A stretch of 64,000 nt of DNA from DASWTL01 sp035575925 (GTDB taxonomy: Bacteria > Bacteroidota > Bacteroidia > Sphingobacteriales > Sphingobacteriaceae): assembly GCA_035575925.1 (NCBI GenBank), contig DATLXK010000012.1, positions 1 to 64,000 on the forward strand. Reading direction: 5' to 3'. Below the pieces are notes generated by a model, which did not search any database, was not told where the DNA came from, and saw only the letters and a list, made by a program, of their open reading frames with translations. Below, piece by piece: positions 16,987 to 25,741 of the stretch. Position 1 is the stretch's first letter; every line of letters begins with the position of its first letter. Position numbers and translations under genes: made by a program.

Positions 16987-18075
16987 TTATTTATTTACGG
17001 TAGTTGGGCCATGAACAACTAATCTTCCATCTTTCAAAATTTCCATCTTATCAATAAACACCAGCCTGGTTTTGCCGGTTGCAGCGGTCCTTCCATGATA
17101 AACACATAACATGTCTTTGCCGTCAGGAGACATAGTTACACTATTGTGGCCGGTACCGGTAACTTTTCCATTTTTTTGTAGTACAGGATTATTGGCCGCT
17201 TTTTTAAACGGCCCTAAGGGATTCTTTGACGTAGCATACCCTACTGCATAATTCTGCCCGTCAAAATTATTAGCAGAATACATCATATAATAAGTGTCTT
17301 TGTTTTTGAAAATATAAGAACCTTCTGTCCAGCGGCGGTTAGCTTCATGTGCTGTTACCGAGCGGCTTTCCCATTCTTCTTTATCCATTTTTACGGGAGG
17401 ACGAAGCAGTAAAACGGGCTCTCCCGTAACCCCGCTGAAATCGGGTTTCATTTCCACTCCATAAACCCAGCTTTCCTCAATCTCATTATACCAACCCTTT
17501 TTCTTTGCCCAATCTGCTACTTCACTTTGCACCGGATGCTTGTAACAACATCTTGAATAATAGAGGTAGGTCTTTCCATTCTCAAATAATACGTTTGCAT
17601 CAATAATAGGGTAGCCGGGATCAAAAATGGGGTTATCTTTCAGATCGACAAACGGCCCTGTAGGCTTATCAGATACAGCTACCCCGATTTTAAAATTTTC
17701 CTTTTCATTAGCTGGATTATATTTCCATTGAGCACTATAAAACATATAGTATTTCCCATCTTTTTTATAAACTTCAGGAGCCCAGAACGCTTCAGTTCCC
17801 CACCCGTTTTTATTATCGCTATGGTAAACCTGTCCTTCATAATTCCAGTTTTTAAGGTTAGATGAAGAATATGCAGAAAAGCCTTTTTTAGCACCGCCTC
17901 CGGTGCCATACATATAATATTTATTATTGTCCTTCAGGACATAGGGATCACCAAAAGCAACAGATTGAGGGTTTTCGTAATTGTCAGTATCTTTAATAGA
18001 TGCAGTCTTCGGAACACTGCAGCTATTAATTACTAATGAAGAGACTATTAATAAGCTTACAAAAGATTTAATCAT
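16987..18075 (-). CDS. GH43-family glycoside hydrolase, lipoprotein
   Basis: 362 residues with lipoprotein signal (SSLVINSCS, cysteine 19). It has the five-bladed propeller features of family 43: an Asp in FGDPYVL (residue 43), WAPEVYKKDGKYYMFYSAQ, a second Asp in IIDANVLF, and a glutamate in RWTEGSYIF, followed by YYMMYSANNF and a TGHNS motif. GH43 enzymes commonly remove alpha-L-arabinofuranose, beta-xylose or galactose residues; the subfamily cannot be fixed here. As a lipoprotein it probably works at the cell envelope. It is the last gene of the minus-strand locus. Confidence 0.88.
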   Translation of the reverse strand: MIKSFVSLLIVSSLVINSCSVPKTASIKDTDNYENPQSVAFGDPYVLKDNNKYYMYGTGGGAKKGFSAYSSSNLKNWNYEGQVYHSDNKNGWGTEAFWAPEVYKKDGKYYMFYSAQWKYNPANEKENFKIGVAVSDKPTGPFVDLKDNPIFDPGYPIIDANVLFENGKTYLYYSRCCYKHPVQSEVADWAKKKGWYNEIEESWVYGVEMKPDFSGVTGEPVLLLRPPVKMDKEEWESRSVTAHEANRRWTEGSYIFKNKDTYYMMYSANNFDGQNYAVGYATSKNPLGPFKKAANNPVLQKNGKVTGTGHNSVTMSPDGKDMLCVYHGRTAATGKTRLVFIDKMEILKDGRLVVHGPTTVNK

Positions 18076-18154
18076 ACTCTTTCAAAAACATTAAAAATAA
18101 AATATAATAAGTTTGAAACAAAGTGAGCTAGGTGTCTTATTTTGAAGGATTTTA

Positions 18155-18514
18155 TTATGCTGCTAAAGCTAGATGTACTTTTTTTATCAGACAATCAACA
18201 TCAAAGGGTTTTGCTATAAAATCATCCGGGCCGCCGGGCTGAAAAAGAGTTTGTTCAAGATCATGCGATGCCGAAATCAGAATAACCGGCATTTGCTGGT
18301 CTGCATTTTTGATAGTTTTACAAATATCTCTGCCATCAGCATCGCCAAACATCACATCCAGTAATATTAAATCTGGTTTTATCTTATTAATATCATTTAC
18401 AAGTGCTTTAGCACCAGAATATGTTTGAACTATATATCCTTCTTCAGATAAAATATACTTTATAATAAATAAAATATCTATATCATCATCCCCTATTAGT
18501 ATTGTCTTAGCCAT
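18155..18514 (-). CDS. Single-domain response regulator (CheY-like)
   Basis: 119 residues covering a receiver domain only: acidic pocket G-D-D-D near residues 8-11, phosphoacceptor Asp53 in LILLDVMF, Ser in ILISAS, and Lys in AKPF near residue 104. No output domain follows. Such proteins are phosphorylated by a histidine kinase and act by protein contact. The only separate histidine kinase in the window is at 60618, beyond the other end of the PUL; a link between them is speculation. Confidence 0.9.
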   Translation of the reverse strand: MAKTILIGDDDIDILFIIKYILSEEGYIVQTYSGAKALVNDINKIKPDLILLDVMFGDADGRDICKTIKNADQQMPVILISASHDLEQTLFQPGGPDDFIAKPFDVDCLIKKVHLALAA

Positions 18515-18675
18515 ATCATTGAGTAATCAATTATTGTTCCAAGTAATAATTAAGATTAAAGAAGATTAAAATAACCTCCTTTATCATGCTTTTATGGCTT
18601 AAACATCTGATTAATTAATGGAATTGACTGATTTCGTATACAGCAATTAAAATCAAAAAATTTTGTCTTCATCAG

Positions 18676-19088
18676 TTATTTAGTTGCGGGAGTATTGTTT
18701 CCGGCAAATTGAGGAATCTCAGCATTCACTTCTTTTTTCCACGCCTCAAGCAGTTTCAATAGTTCTATCCTTTTGGATGGCATTGAAGAATTAAGATCAA
18801 TTTTCTCGCCGGGATCTGTTTTTAAATTATAAAGCTCGAGCCTGTTATCTCTGTAAAATTGTAAAAGCTTAAAATCGCCCTTCCGAACTGCACTTGCCAT
18901 TTTAGCCGGATCACGCCCCGTTTCTGAAGGATAATGCCAGAATAAAACGTCACGAGCAGGTTTAATGCCTTTGGTGATTAAAGGAACTAGGTTCTTTCCA
19001 TCCGTTAACTGTCCGGAAGGTTGTACAGCACCTGCCATATTTATACAACCATCATACACAGAACAATGAAAAAAATTGAATTCTTCAT
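18676..19088 (-). pseudogene. Sulfatase relic with internal deletion
   Basis: The C-terminal 115 or so residues (NMAGAVQPSGQL to the stop at 18676) closely match the end of the sulfatase at 24311, including SETGR and LYNLKTDPGEK, and the nucleotide match ends abruptly near 19042. Just upstream an ATG at 19088 begins a signal-peptide-like stretch (MKNSIFFIVLCMMVV) in another frame, ending in a stop. The simplest reading is a former sulfatase gene that lost about 1.1 kb of its catalytic core, leaving its start and tail. No FGly motif remains, so it cannot be active. Confidence 0.8.
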
Positions 19089-19406
19089 AAGGGCGTTAAA
19101 AATTAATTTTTTTTGTTGCCCGTTTGACTGTTAGTTTTAATGTTGTTACTGATGTGCCATAATGTATTAAACTTCAAAAGAGGCACTGAAGGCAGATAAC
19201 CCTGGCTTACTTCTGCCCAGCTTTACCTTTGTATTGGTTAGAACTGCCATATGTCATTCTGGAGCAAAATAAGTTCACTTTACCTCTATCCTGCTTTGCC
19301 TGCCCTGTCATGAAGGATTTCGAGTTTTATATACCCGCTTTTATATATTATAATCCTGCATGATCTAAATAGATCACGCAGGATTCAATTTATATTTTTA
19401 ACAGAT
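19089..19406. other. Intergenic region with terminator at its end
   Basis: About 320 bases between the sulfatase relic and the clan GH-A gene. No coding frame supported. It holds the hairpin at 19352-19385. Confidence 0.5.
19352..19385 (-). terminator. Hairpin after clan GH-A gene
   Basis: A 16-pair stem (AATCCTGCATGATCTA with TAGATCACGCAGGATT, one mismatch) begins about 22 bases past the gene stop. The T tract that follows on the minus strand is weak (TAATATATAAAA). Confidence 0.6.
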
Positions 19407-21080
19407 TTATTGATAGAAATGAATTACTGAATAAGGCGGAAGTGTCACGTCAGATTTAGTATCAGTAGCAGAAATGACAATAGCCGGGTCTATTGAGGCA
19501 AGATCATTTTTATACCCCACCTTTTGCAGGGTTGCAGTTCCGGCGGTAAATATATTGGAGCCTAAATTTATGTGTTTATCTGTTGCTGATAGATTGATTA
19601 AAACAACATGTGGTGTTCCTGTACTTGTTTTAAATAAATAACCCTGAACCACCGCCTTTACACCATCAGGCAATTTCGGCATACTCGTTCCACCAAAAGC
19701 AATACGCGACGCAGAGGTAGCATCCTTGGTAGCTTCCATAAACGGCTTTAATGCAAGTGCCCGGTTATAAAGCCTTCTTCCCCCCACAATTTCAGCATTC
19801 GTTTTCACCTGGTTATTAAACTGAAACTGTAAATTCATTGTGGCATTTCCCCTATCATATAGATGCACAACTGAGAATGCTTCTACCAATGCCTGCCCCC
19901 ATTCCTTTTCTCCAGAGGGATCACCATCAAAAGCCCCATCCCAGTTTGCATTATTTTCTGTATACCAGATTTTCCATGGAGAAGCGGCCTGTATAAAACT
20001 AGCATCCGCACCGCTACTCTGAAAATTAGAGTTAACTGTCTGATACCAGTCCACTAATTTAGTTTGAAAATTTGCTTCAGTATAGGTGGCAGGTTCAATA
20101 AATGCTTCATAGGAATGCATAGTAACGTATCCTACTTTATTTTTGTCAATTGTTGACTTTAAAGAACTATTCCAGTTAGTTCTTCTGGTATCGCCTCCAG
20201 ACTTGCATGAAGCAGTTGCCGCTATCCTTAAATTTACGGGCAAATTTAATTGGGTATCATTTATAAGCTTATTTGCTATATAATTTGCAGCGGTACCGTG
20301 TGCAGCTCCAGTAGGAAAAGCTTCTACAACATAAGTTATAGGGAAATAATATTCATTCCCAAGTTCAATAAAGCGGATTGTTATTGGGTCAGTGCCCGAT
20401 TTTGCCCTGAGCAGCATGGCTTTAAACCTCGCATAGCGGTCGTCAAGCATGGCGTACCAATCTGCTGAACCTACGTTGCCGTTTACTATCCTGTTCCATC
20501 CCTGTGCAGATTCATAAAAATCTTTCCCCGGAGTAACCATATTCATATGGAAAACAACGTTTACACCCTCTCCGGAGGTCCCGCCTTTTGCGGCATACTT
20601 TAAATCATTCACTGAGTTTACAAGTATGCCATTGCCGTTACTGCCAGTAATCCCGTTTTCTATTCGCACTCTGATGGCATCATTAGGATCATCATTTACC
20701 TTAGTTGTATTTACCCAGCCACCTGCTGCATTGGTTGAAGCTTTCTGGAACATGCGATCATTTGCATAATCCCAATAGTTGGCGAATGTACCTCCCGGAT
20801 AACGTATGATATTAGCTTTAGAGCTAACAAGTCCAAGCTGTATATCAGGATCATGTGGCTGAGAATACGGTTCTGTAAGCATGTAATTTCTGGGATTGTA
20901 ACCGCAGGCGTTTAATAATATTGTTTTTTCAGCATCCAGGCCCGCAGTGTAAACTGTTGCTGATGTTGTAGCAATATCTTTGGGTGATGCTGCATTTGTT
21001 TCTGATAACTCAACGGGAGTCTTTGTACAGGCCGCAAAAGCGCATACCAAAACAGTGAGAAGATAGAAGTGCTTTTTCAT
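19407..21080 (-). CDS. Putative clan GH-A glycoside hydrolase, lipoprotein
   Basis: 557 residues with lipoprotein signal (LVCAFAACTK). The features suggest a TIM barrel of clan GH-A: ANIIRYPGGTFANYWDY near residue 90, FIELGNEYYFP with a probable acid/base glutamate near 237, and IWYTENNANW with a possible nucleophile glutamate near 373. A C-terminal beta-domain ends LPPYSVIHFYQ. The RYPGG segment and NE motif recall families 51, 79 and 39, but I cannot assign one. Its place in the sulfatase locus suggests it cleaves an internal or terminal bond of the same polysaccharide. Confidence 0.65.
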   Translation of the reverse strand: MKKHFYLLTVLVCAFAACTKTPVELSETNAASPKDIATTSATVYTAGLDAEKTILLNACGYNPRNYMLTEPYSQPHDPDIQLGLVSSKANIIRYPGGTFANYWDYANDRMFQKASTNAAGGWVNTTKVNDDPNDAIRVRIENGITGSNGNGILVNSVNDLKYAAKGGTSGEGVNVVFHMNMVTPGKDFYESAQGWNRIVNGNVGSADWYAMLDDRYARFKAMLLRAKSGTDPITIRFIELGNEYYFPITYVVEAFPTGAAHGTAANYIANKLINDTQLNLPVNLRIAATASCKSGGDTRRTNWNSSLKSTIDKNKVGYVTMHSYEAFIEPATYTEANFQTKLVDWYQTVNSNFQSSGADASFIQAASPWKIWYTENNANWDGAFDGDPSGEKEWGQALVEAFSVVHLYDRGNATMNLQFQFNNQVKTNAEIVGGRRLYNRALALKPFMEATKDATSASRIAFGGTSMPKLPDGVKAVVQGYLFKTSTGTPHVVLINLSATDKHINLGSNIFTAGTATLQKVGYKNDLASIDPAIVISATDTKSDVTLPPYSVIHFYQ

Positions 21081-21161
21081 TTTGCTGGTTTTTTTGGTTA
21101 GTTAAATTAAAACATACAACCCGGACTTATAATTTTTGCCGGGTTGTTATAAGTGTTGTGG

Positions 21162-22004
21162 CTACGGCAAATTTCCACTATTCCTTATCACATACTGCGG
21201 ATCATAATAAGTCACATTTCCGCTGCTGTAGCTCATTACGATCTTACTGTCTGAACGGGAAACCGTGGTACCTCCGGAACTGGTATATCCATAAGGATCA
21301 GTACTATAGTTGCGTCCATAAATTGAAAAATGCAAATGCTTTCCGGTGCAAGAGCCGGTGCATCCCATCACACCAATCTTTTCTCCTTTTGCTATCTGAT
21401 AACCGTTTCTAATCGATTGATCTAAAGATGACATGTGGCAATAAAGACTAAAAATAGTTGGCTTATCACCATTATTGTGCTGGATAATAACATGGTTGCC
21501 GTTACCTGAAGAATAACCCGCGTACACTACCGTACCTACATGAGCCGCGTAAATATTATCTAAATCCAGGGAACTTGTCATATCTATTGCCAGGTGATAC
21601 CCGTTGCGGGAAGAACTGTAATTATTAAAATCCTGTGTGGTATTCATTACCTGTACAGGCCACATCCAGGTTGTTAATTTCACCGCCGAGGAAGCCGCCC
21701 ATCCTGACTTATCAGCACCGCTGGTGCGATAAGTAACAAAGGTTCTATTACCGGATGTATTACCAATTTCCAGATTTTCGTTTACGCCTATGCTGCCTAT
21801 TGAATTAGTACCGGAAGCAGTAGAATAAACAGTAGCCGAAGCAATGGAAACACCGTTTTCACTCAAAGACAGGGTCGATGCCTGATTTTTGGTTGAAGCG
21901 TTTACTATTTCCGGCGGTTCGATTTTATCGTGTTTGCACCCGGAATAAATTAGTAAGCTGCTGCCTGTAAGCAGTAGTAAGGTTTTTAAATTAACTTTTT
22001 TCAT
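21162..22004 (-). CDS. M23-family (LytM) peptidase-like lipoprotein
   Basis: 280 residues with lipoprotein signal (LLIYSGCKH). The C-terminal half is an M23 domain: zinc-ligand motif H-L-A-I-D, HVGTVVYAGYSSGNGNHVIIQH, and the second motif H-L-H-F. The spacing in the first motif is the usual HxxxD. M23 enzymes cut peptide cross-links of peptidoglycan or glycine-rich proteins. The middle part (RTFVTYRTSGADKSGWAASSAVKLTTW) resembles nothing I can name. It is an odd member of a sugar-degrading locus. Confidence 0.85.
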   Translation of the reverse strand: MKKVNLKTLLLLTGSSLLIYSGCKHDKIEPPEIVNASTKNQASTLSLSENGVSIASATVYSTASGTNSIGSIGVNENLEIGNTSGNRTFVTYRTSGADKSGWAASSAVKLTTWMWPVQVMNTTQDFNNYSSSRNGYHLAIDMTSSLDLDNIYAAHVGTVVYAGYSSGNGNHVIIQHNNGDKPTIFSLYCHMSSLDQSIRNGYQIAKGEKIGVMGCTGSCTGKHLHFSIYGRNYSTDPYGYTSSGGTTVSRSDSKIVMSYSSGNVTYYDPQYVIRNSGNLP

Positions 22005-22123
22005 AAAGATTTAATATTAGTTTGAGCCTCTTTTAAACAAGGGTTACGGCTTTCCCTTTTAGTATGGGTTATATATTTATACATTATTTATTATCAGGTT
22101 TATTGGTAATTGCTCCTGATAAA

Positions 22124-23800
22124 TTACTCATTCGCAATACCTCCGGCAACCATAGGTGTCCACGTTTGGATCCTGGCATTTCTTTTATCCCGTAAGGGCT
22201 GCAGAAAGGACGGAGCGGGAGTTACATTACGTAAGTCTCTGGCCTCCCAAGGGTCAAATGAATATGCTGTGCCGCGATGATTGTACAGTTCCTCGGCTAA
22301 GCCATTCGGGCCACCATCATTATATTGGTTAAAGCGGTAATTTAATGTTCGGACAGACGACGATTTCTGATCCATAACAGTCAGGGCCATATCGATTCCG
22401 CTTGGATTAGGGTCTGGAAGGGTCCCCGGGCTGGTTATCAGATTTCTGATATTTCTTCCCGAAATATCTGCTGACGGGTAGGTGATATTACAATAGTCCA
22501 TCAGGGTAGGATAAATAGACATCAGATCTACCGGAACACGGCAATATTTAGGATTACCGGCACCCTGACCGGGAACACGCCAGATCATAGGAACCCGGGT
22601 AGTTTCTTCATATAAAGTAGTTTTGTGTACATGATGTTTATCACCCAAATGAAAACCATGATCTGCGATCAGCACAATGATGGTATTATCATGCAAAACA
22701 GGATTGGAATCAATGAAGTTAATTAAACGCCCTATCTGTGCATCACTGTAACTCACAGCGCCTGAGTAAGCTTTCAGGTAATTATTCCAATCAGCAGGAT
22801 ACGATTGTCTTAAATCATCAGGGGCTATGCTAGGATTGTGATTTATCAAATATTTCGCCCTGGGGGGAAGAGCGTTTGTATCAGCAGGAAGCACTTTAGG
22901 GGTAACTGCAGCATTAGCTGCAATAAAATAATTTTCCGGCACTATGAGCGGTGCATGCGGGCGGCGTATGCCACATGCTACAAAAAAGGATGATTTAGCC
23001 GATTCGGGAAGACCAGCATTCTGATCTACCACGCTCTGCATTTTGTTTATGCAAAAAGTAACAGCCTTAGCATCTTCTGTAACGTTTAAAGCCGGATCCA
23101 GGCTAAAATCGTCTTTTCCGGCATTTAACTTTATAACTTTAAATTCATATCCGGCCTTGTTTGTTGCAGGCGATACAGTAGTATATCCATTGCCGCTTAT
23201 ATCAGCAGTTGTTTCCTTAAAGTTTGTATATGGTGGCACAGCATTTACAGGATTAAAGTATGCTCCCTGCCCATCCGGGCCTGCATGAAATACTTTACCG
23301 GCACCAAATACCTGATATTTCGAGTCCTGCACAAATTGCCGTGTAAGTGCGTTACCTGCAGTAACCCCTGTCCACCAGTTATTTCCGTTCCTGTATACGC
23401 CGCTTTGATGTGGGTATTTTCCAAAAAGAAAGGCAGTACGGGACGGACAGCATTCTACAGCACTTGCATGAGCATTTGTAAAAGTAACGGCGTTACCCCC
23501 GTCAATAAGTGCGTCAATATTAGGTGTTTTGGGAACCATATTGTTCGCATTTCCCCTGTTACCATGAACAGGATCTGCAGGTTCTAAGCCTGCCTCTTCA
23601 AACAGTCTTTTTACAGATGTATACCGTAAATCATCTACTACAATAAAAAGTACATTGGGTTTATTGGGCAATGCAGATATTTGCGCTGTATTTTTATCGC
23701 CCAAATACCCATTATCATGATTACTGTCTGTAAGTTTTTTACAGCATACCAGGCCAGCACCTATCAATACTATGCCTATACATTTGGTTAACTTTTTCAT
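22124..23800 (-). CDS. S1-type sulfatase, iduronate-2-sulfatase-like
   Basis: 558 residues with lipoprotein-like N-terminus (GAGLVCCKK). Metal-binding VVDDLRY near residue 55 and the formylglycine motif C117-C-P-S-R in a GKYPHQSGVY context place it in the S1 sulfatases. The RRPHAPL and DHGFHLGDKHHVHKTTLYEE segments are typical of the iduronate-2-sulfatase-like branch shared with the gene at 47356. It removes sulfate esters after Cys117 is converted to formylglycine by a maturase. Start context is normal and a 510-base gap lies upstream. Confidence 0.93.
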   Translation of the reverse strand: MKKLTKCIGIVLIGAGLVCCKKLTDSNHDNGYLGDKNTAQISALPNKPNVLFIVVDDLRYTSVKRLFEEAGLEPADPVHGNRGNANNMVPKTPNIDALIDGGNAVTFTNAHASAVECCPSRTAFLFGKYPHQSGVYRNGNNWWTGVTAGNALTRQFVQDSKYQVFGAGKVFHAGPDGQGAYFNPVNAVPPYTNFKETTADISGNGYTTVSPATNKAGYEFKVIKLNAGKDDFSLDPALNVTEDAKAVTFCINKMQSVVDQNAGLPESAKSSFFVACGIRRPHAPLIVPENYFIAANAAVTPKVLPADTNALPPRAKYLINHNPSIAPDDLRQSYPADWNNYLKAYSGAVSYSDAQIGRLINFIDSNPVLHDNTIIVLIADHGFHLGDKHHVHKTTLYEETTRVPMIWRVPGQGAGNPKYCRVPVDLMSIYPTLMDYCNITYPSADISGRNIRNLITSPGTLPDPNPSGIDMALTVMDQKSSSVRTLNYRFNQYNDGGPNGLAEELYNHRGTAYSFDPWEARDLRNVTPAPSFLQPLRDKRNARIQTWTPMVAGGIANE

Positions 23801-24310
23801 TATTTGGTTTATAATCTATTGAAGTTTACAGAATATGGTTCAATTTTGCATAACTGATAAATAACACTTATTCCGGTTTAAATGGAGATGTTTAATGCAA
23901 GGTATTAAGATTGTATTTTTTTCGTTATAAATTAATGCAGTAAAAACTAACAAAATTGTATTGATTACAGATTCTTTTAAGTAATCTCTTTTTGTGTTTG
24001 TAGGTCAGCGATTTATTCCTCAAAGTCCCGTTTTAAATGCTTTAAACAAGTTAAGGCGAAAACACAAAGAGCGATAGCCCAGACGGGAAGGGTCATGAAA
24101 ATGAAAGAATTTTTCTGCCCGGTATATAACGATTGTGTCTGTATTGAGCTATAAGGACAAAACTGTAAAAGCGCGGGAATAGAACTTAGATTACCAGCAG
24201 GCTGGATTCTTCTTAATTATATGGTATCAGCCTGTATAATTAAACCTGCTTAATATCGGGATTGACCGATTAACTGCTACAACACAACAAATTATAGCAT
24301 CGGTAGTCAG
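23801..24310. other. 510-base intergenic region inside the PUL
   Basis: No coding frame that I can support. TTGTA occurs at two places here, but not with the 16-base spacing of the five conserved sites, so I do not call a site. It marks a transcriptional break between the sulfatase operon ending at 24311 and the sulfatase starting at 23800. Confidence 0.5.
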
Positions 24311-25741
24311 TTATTGGCCAGGAGTTCCATGGTTAGTAGTTTGAGGCACCTCGGCGTTCACTTTTTTCTTCCATTCCTCTAATAATTTTAGCAGTTCTTC
24401 TCTTTTAGAAGGATTTGACGAAGCAAGATTAATTTTCTCGCCGGGATCTGTTTTTAAATTATAAAGCTCGAGCCTGTTATCTCTGTAGAATTGCAAAAGC
24501 TTAAAATCGCCCTTCCGTACTGCACTTGCCATTTTAGCTAGAGCACGCCCCGTTTCTGAAGGATAATGCCAGAATAAAACGTCACGAGCAGGTTTAATGC
24601 CTTTGGTGATTAAAGGAACCAGGTTTTTTCCATCTATTAACTGTCCGGAGGGTTGTACAGCACCTGCCATATTCAAAAACGTAGGATAAAAATCAACACT
24701 GCTCACCGGAACGTCCGTTTTACTTCCCGGTTTAATTTTACCGGGCCAGTGCATAATTAAATTTTCCCTTATCCCGCCTTCATACAACCAGGTTTTTCCT
24801 TCGCGAAAGATGCCGTTATTTCCGCTTCCTTTGGCGCCGCCATTGTCAGAAAAAAACACTACTAATGTGTTTTTTTCAAGACCATCCTGTTTAAGTTTTG
24901 CCATGATCGCCCCTATTCCGGTATCTATACTTTCAAGCATAGCCGCCAGATAAGGGTTATCCTTATGATTCGATGAATGATCTGTATTGCCCGTGTCAAA
25001 TATACTTTCAGCTTTCCCTGCTCCATATCTGCTGTCGAACTTGTTTTTATATTTAGTCACCAGGCCGGCAGGGGCATCAAGTTTGGTATGGACACCATAA
25101 AATGATAAGTATAAGAAAAAAGGGGATTTTTTATTACGATCGATAAAACTCACGGCTTCCGTACATTGACGGTCAGTTAAATATTCATTTTCCTTACCTG
25201 TAGAAAACGTACTGATTTTATCATAAGGAAAAAAATAATCTCCGCCTGCAATGTACTTCGTTTCTGTCCCTATTACTTCGTTAAACCCGTGTTTATCAGG
25301 GCCGCCGGCATTACTTTTAAAATCTGTGTCCAGATGCCATTTGCCAATAATACCGGTATGATAACCAGCCTTATGGAGTGGTTTATTAACGGTAACATAT
25401 TTTGCCGGATCTAAAAACCGGGTAGTTTTTGCCGGAAGGAAATCCGTTATCCTGACCCTGGCAGGATATTGTCCGGTCATAATACTTGCACGTGTAGGTG
25501 AACAAACCGGTCCGGCAGCATAAGCCTGGCTAAATTTCAAACCCTGTGAGGCAAGTTTATCCAGCTTGGGTGTTTCATTAAAGGTGTTTCCATAGCACCC
25601 CAATTCTGCTGATCCCAGGTCATCAGCAAGAATAAATATAATGTTGGGTTTGGATTCCCGGGAGGACTGACAGTAAGATATTGCAGGAAAGCATATCAAA
25701 TACGCAATTAATATATATTTAACCTGTTTAATCCTTTGCAT
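24311..25741 (-). CDS. S1-type sulfatase
   Basis: 476 residues from the ATG at 25741, preferred because it gives a clean signal peptide (YILIAYLICFPAISYCQ) and overlaps the upstream stop by only 14 bases. A longer frame would start inside the neighbour. Metal motif ILADDLGSAELGCYGN, formylglycine motif C80-S-P-T-R followed by GQYPAR, then GKWHLD and SDNGG. It belongs with the sulfatase at 36684 (shared GNTFNETP). The tail is nearly identical to the relic at 18676, so one was copied from the other. Predicted periplasmic or surface-exposed. Confidence 0.95.
   Translation of the reverse strand: MQRIKQVKYILIAYLICFPAISYCQSSRESKPNIIFILADDLGSAELGCYGNTFNETPKLDKLASQGLKFSQAYAAGPVCSPTRASIMTGQYPARVRITDFLPAKTTRFLDPAKYVTVNKPLHKAGYHTGIIGKWHLDTDFKSNAGGPDKHGFNEVIGTETKYIAGGDYFFPYDKISTFSTGKENEYLTDRQCTEAVSFIDRNKKSPFFLYLSFYGVHTKLDAPAGLVTKYKNKFDSRYGAGKAESIFDTGNTDHSSNHKDNPYLAAMLESIDTGIGAIMAKLKQDGLEKNTLVVFFSDNGGAKGSGNNGIFREGKTWLYEGGIRENLIMHWPGKIKPGSKTDVPVSSVDFYPTFLNMAGAVQPSGQLIDGKNLVPLITKGIKPARDVLFWHYPSETGRALAKMASAVRKGDFKLLQFYRDNRLELYNLKTDPGEKINLASSNPSKREELLKLLEEWKKKVNAEVPQTTNHGTPGQ

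Noticed and set aside
23930..23990. TTGTA occurrences in the 510-base gap before the sulfatase at 22124
   Set aside because: The spacing between them is not 16 bases, and neither has a partner at 21 bp.
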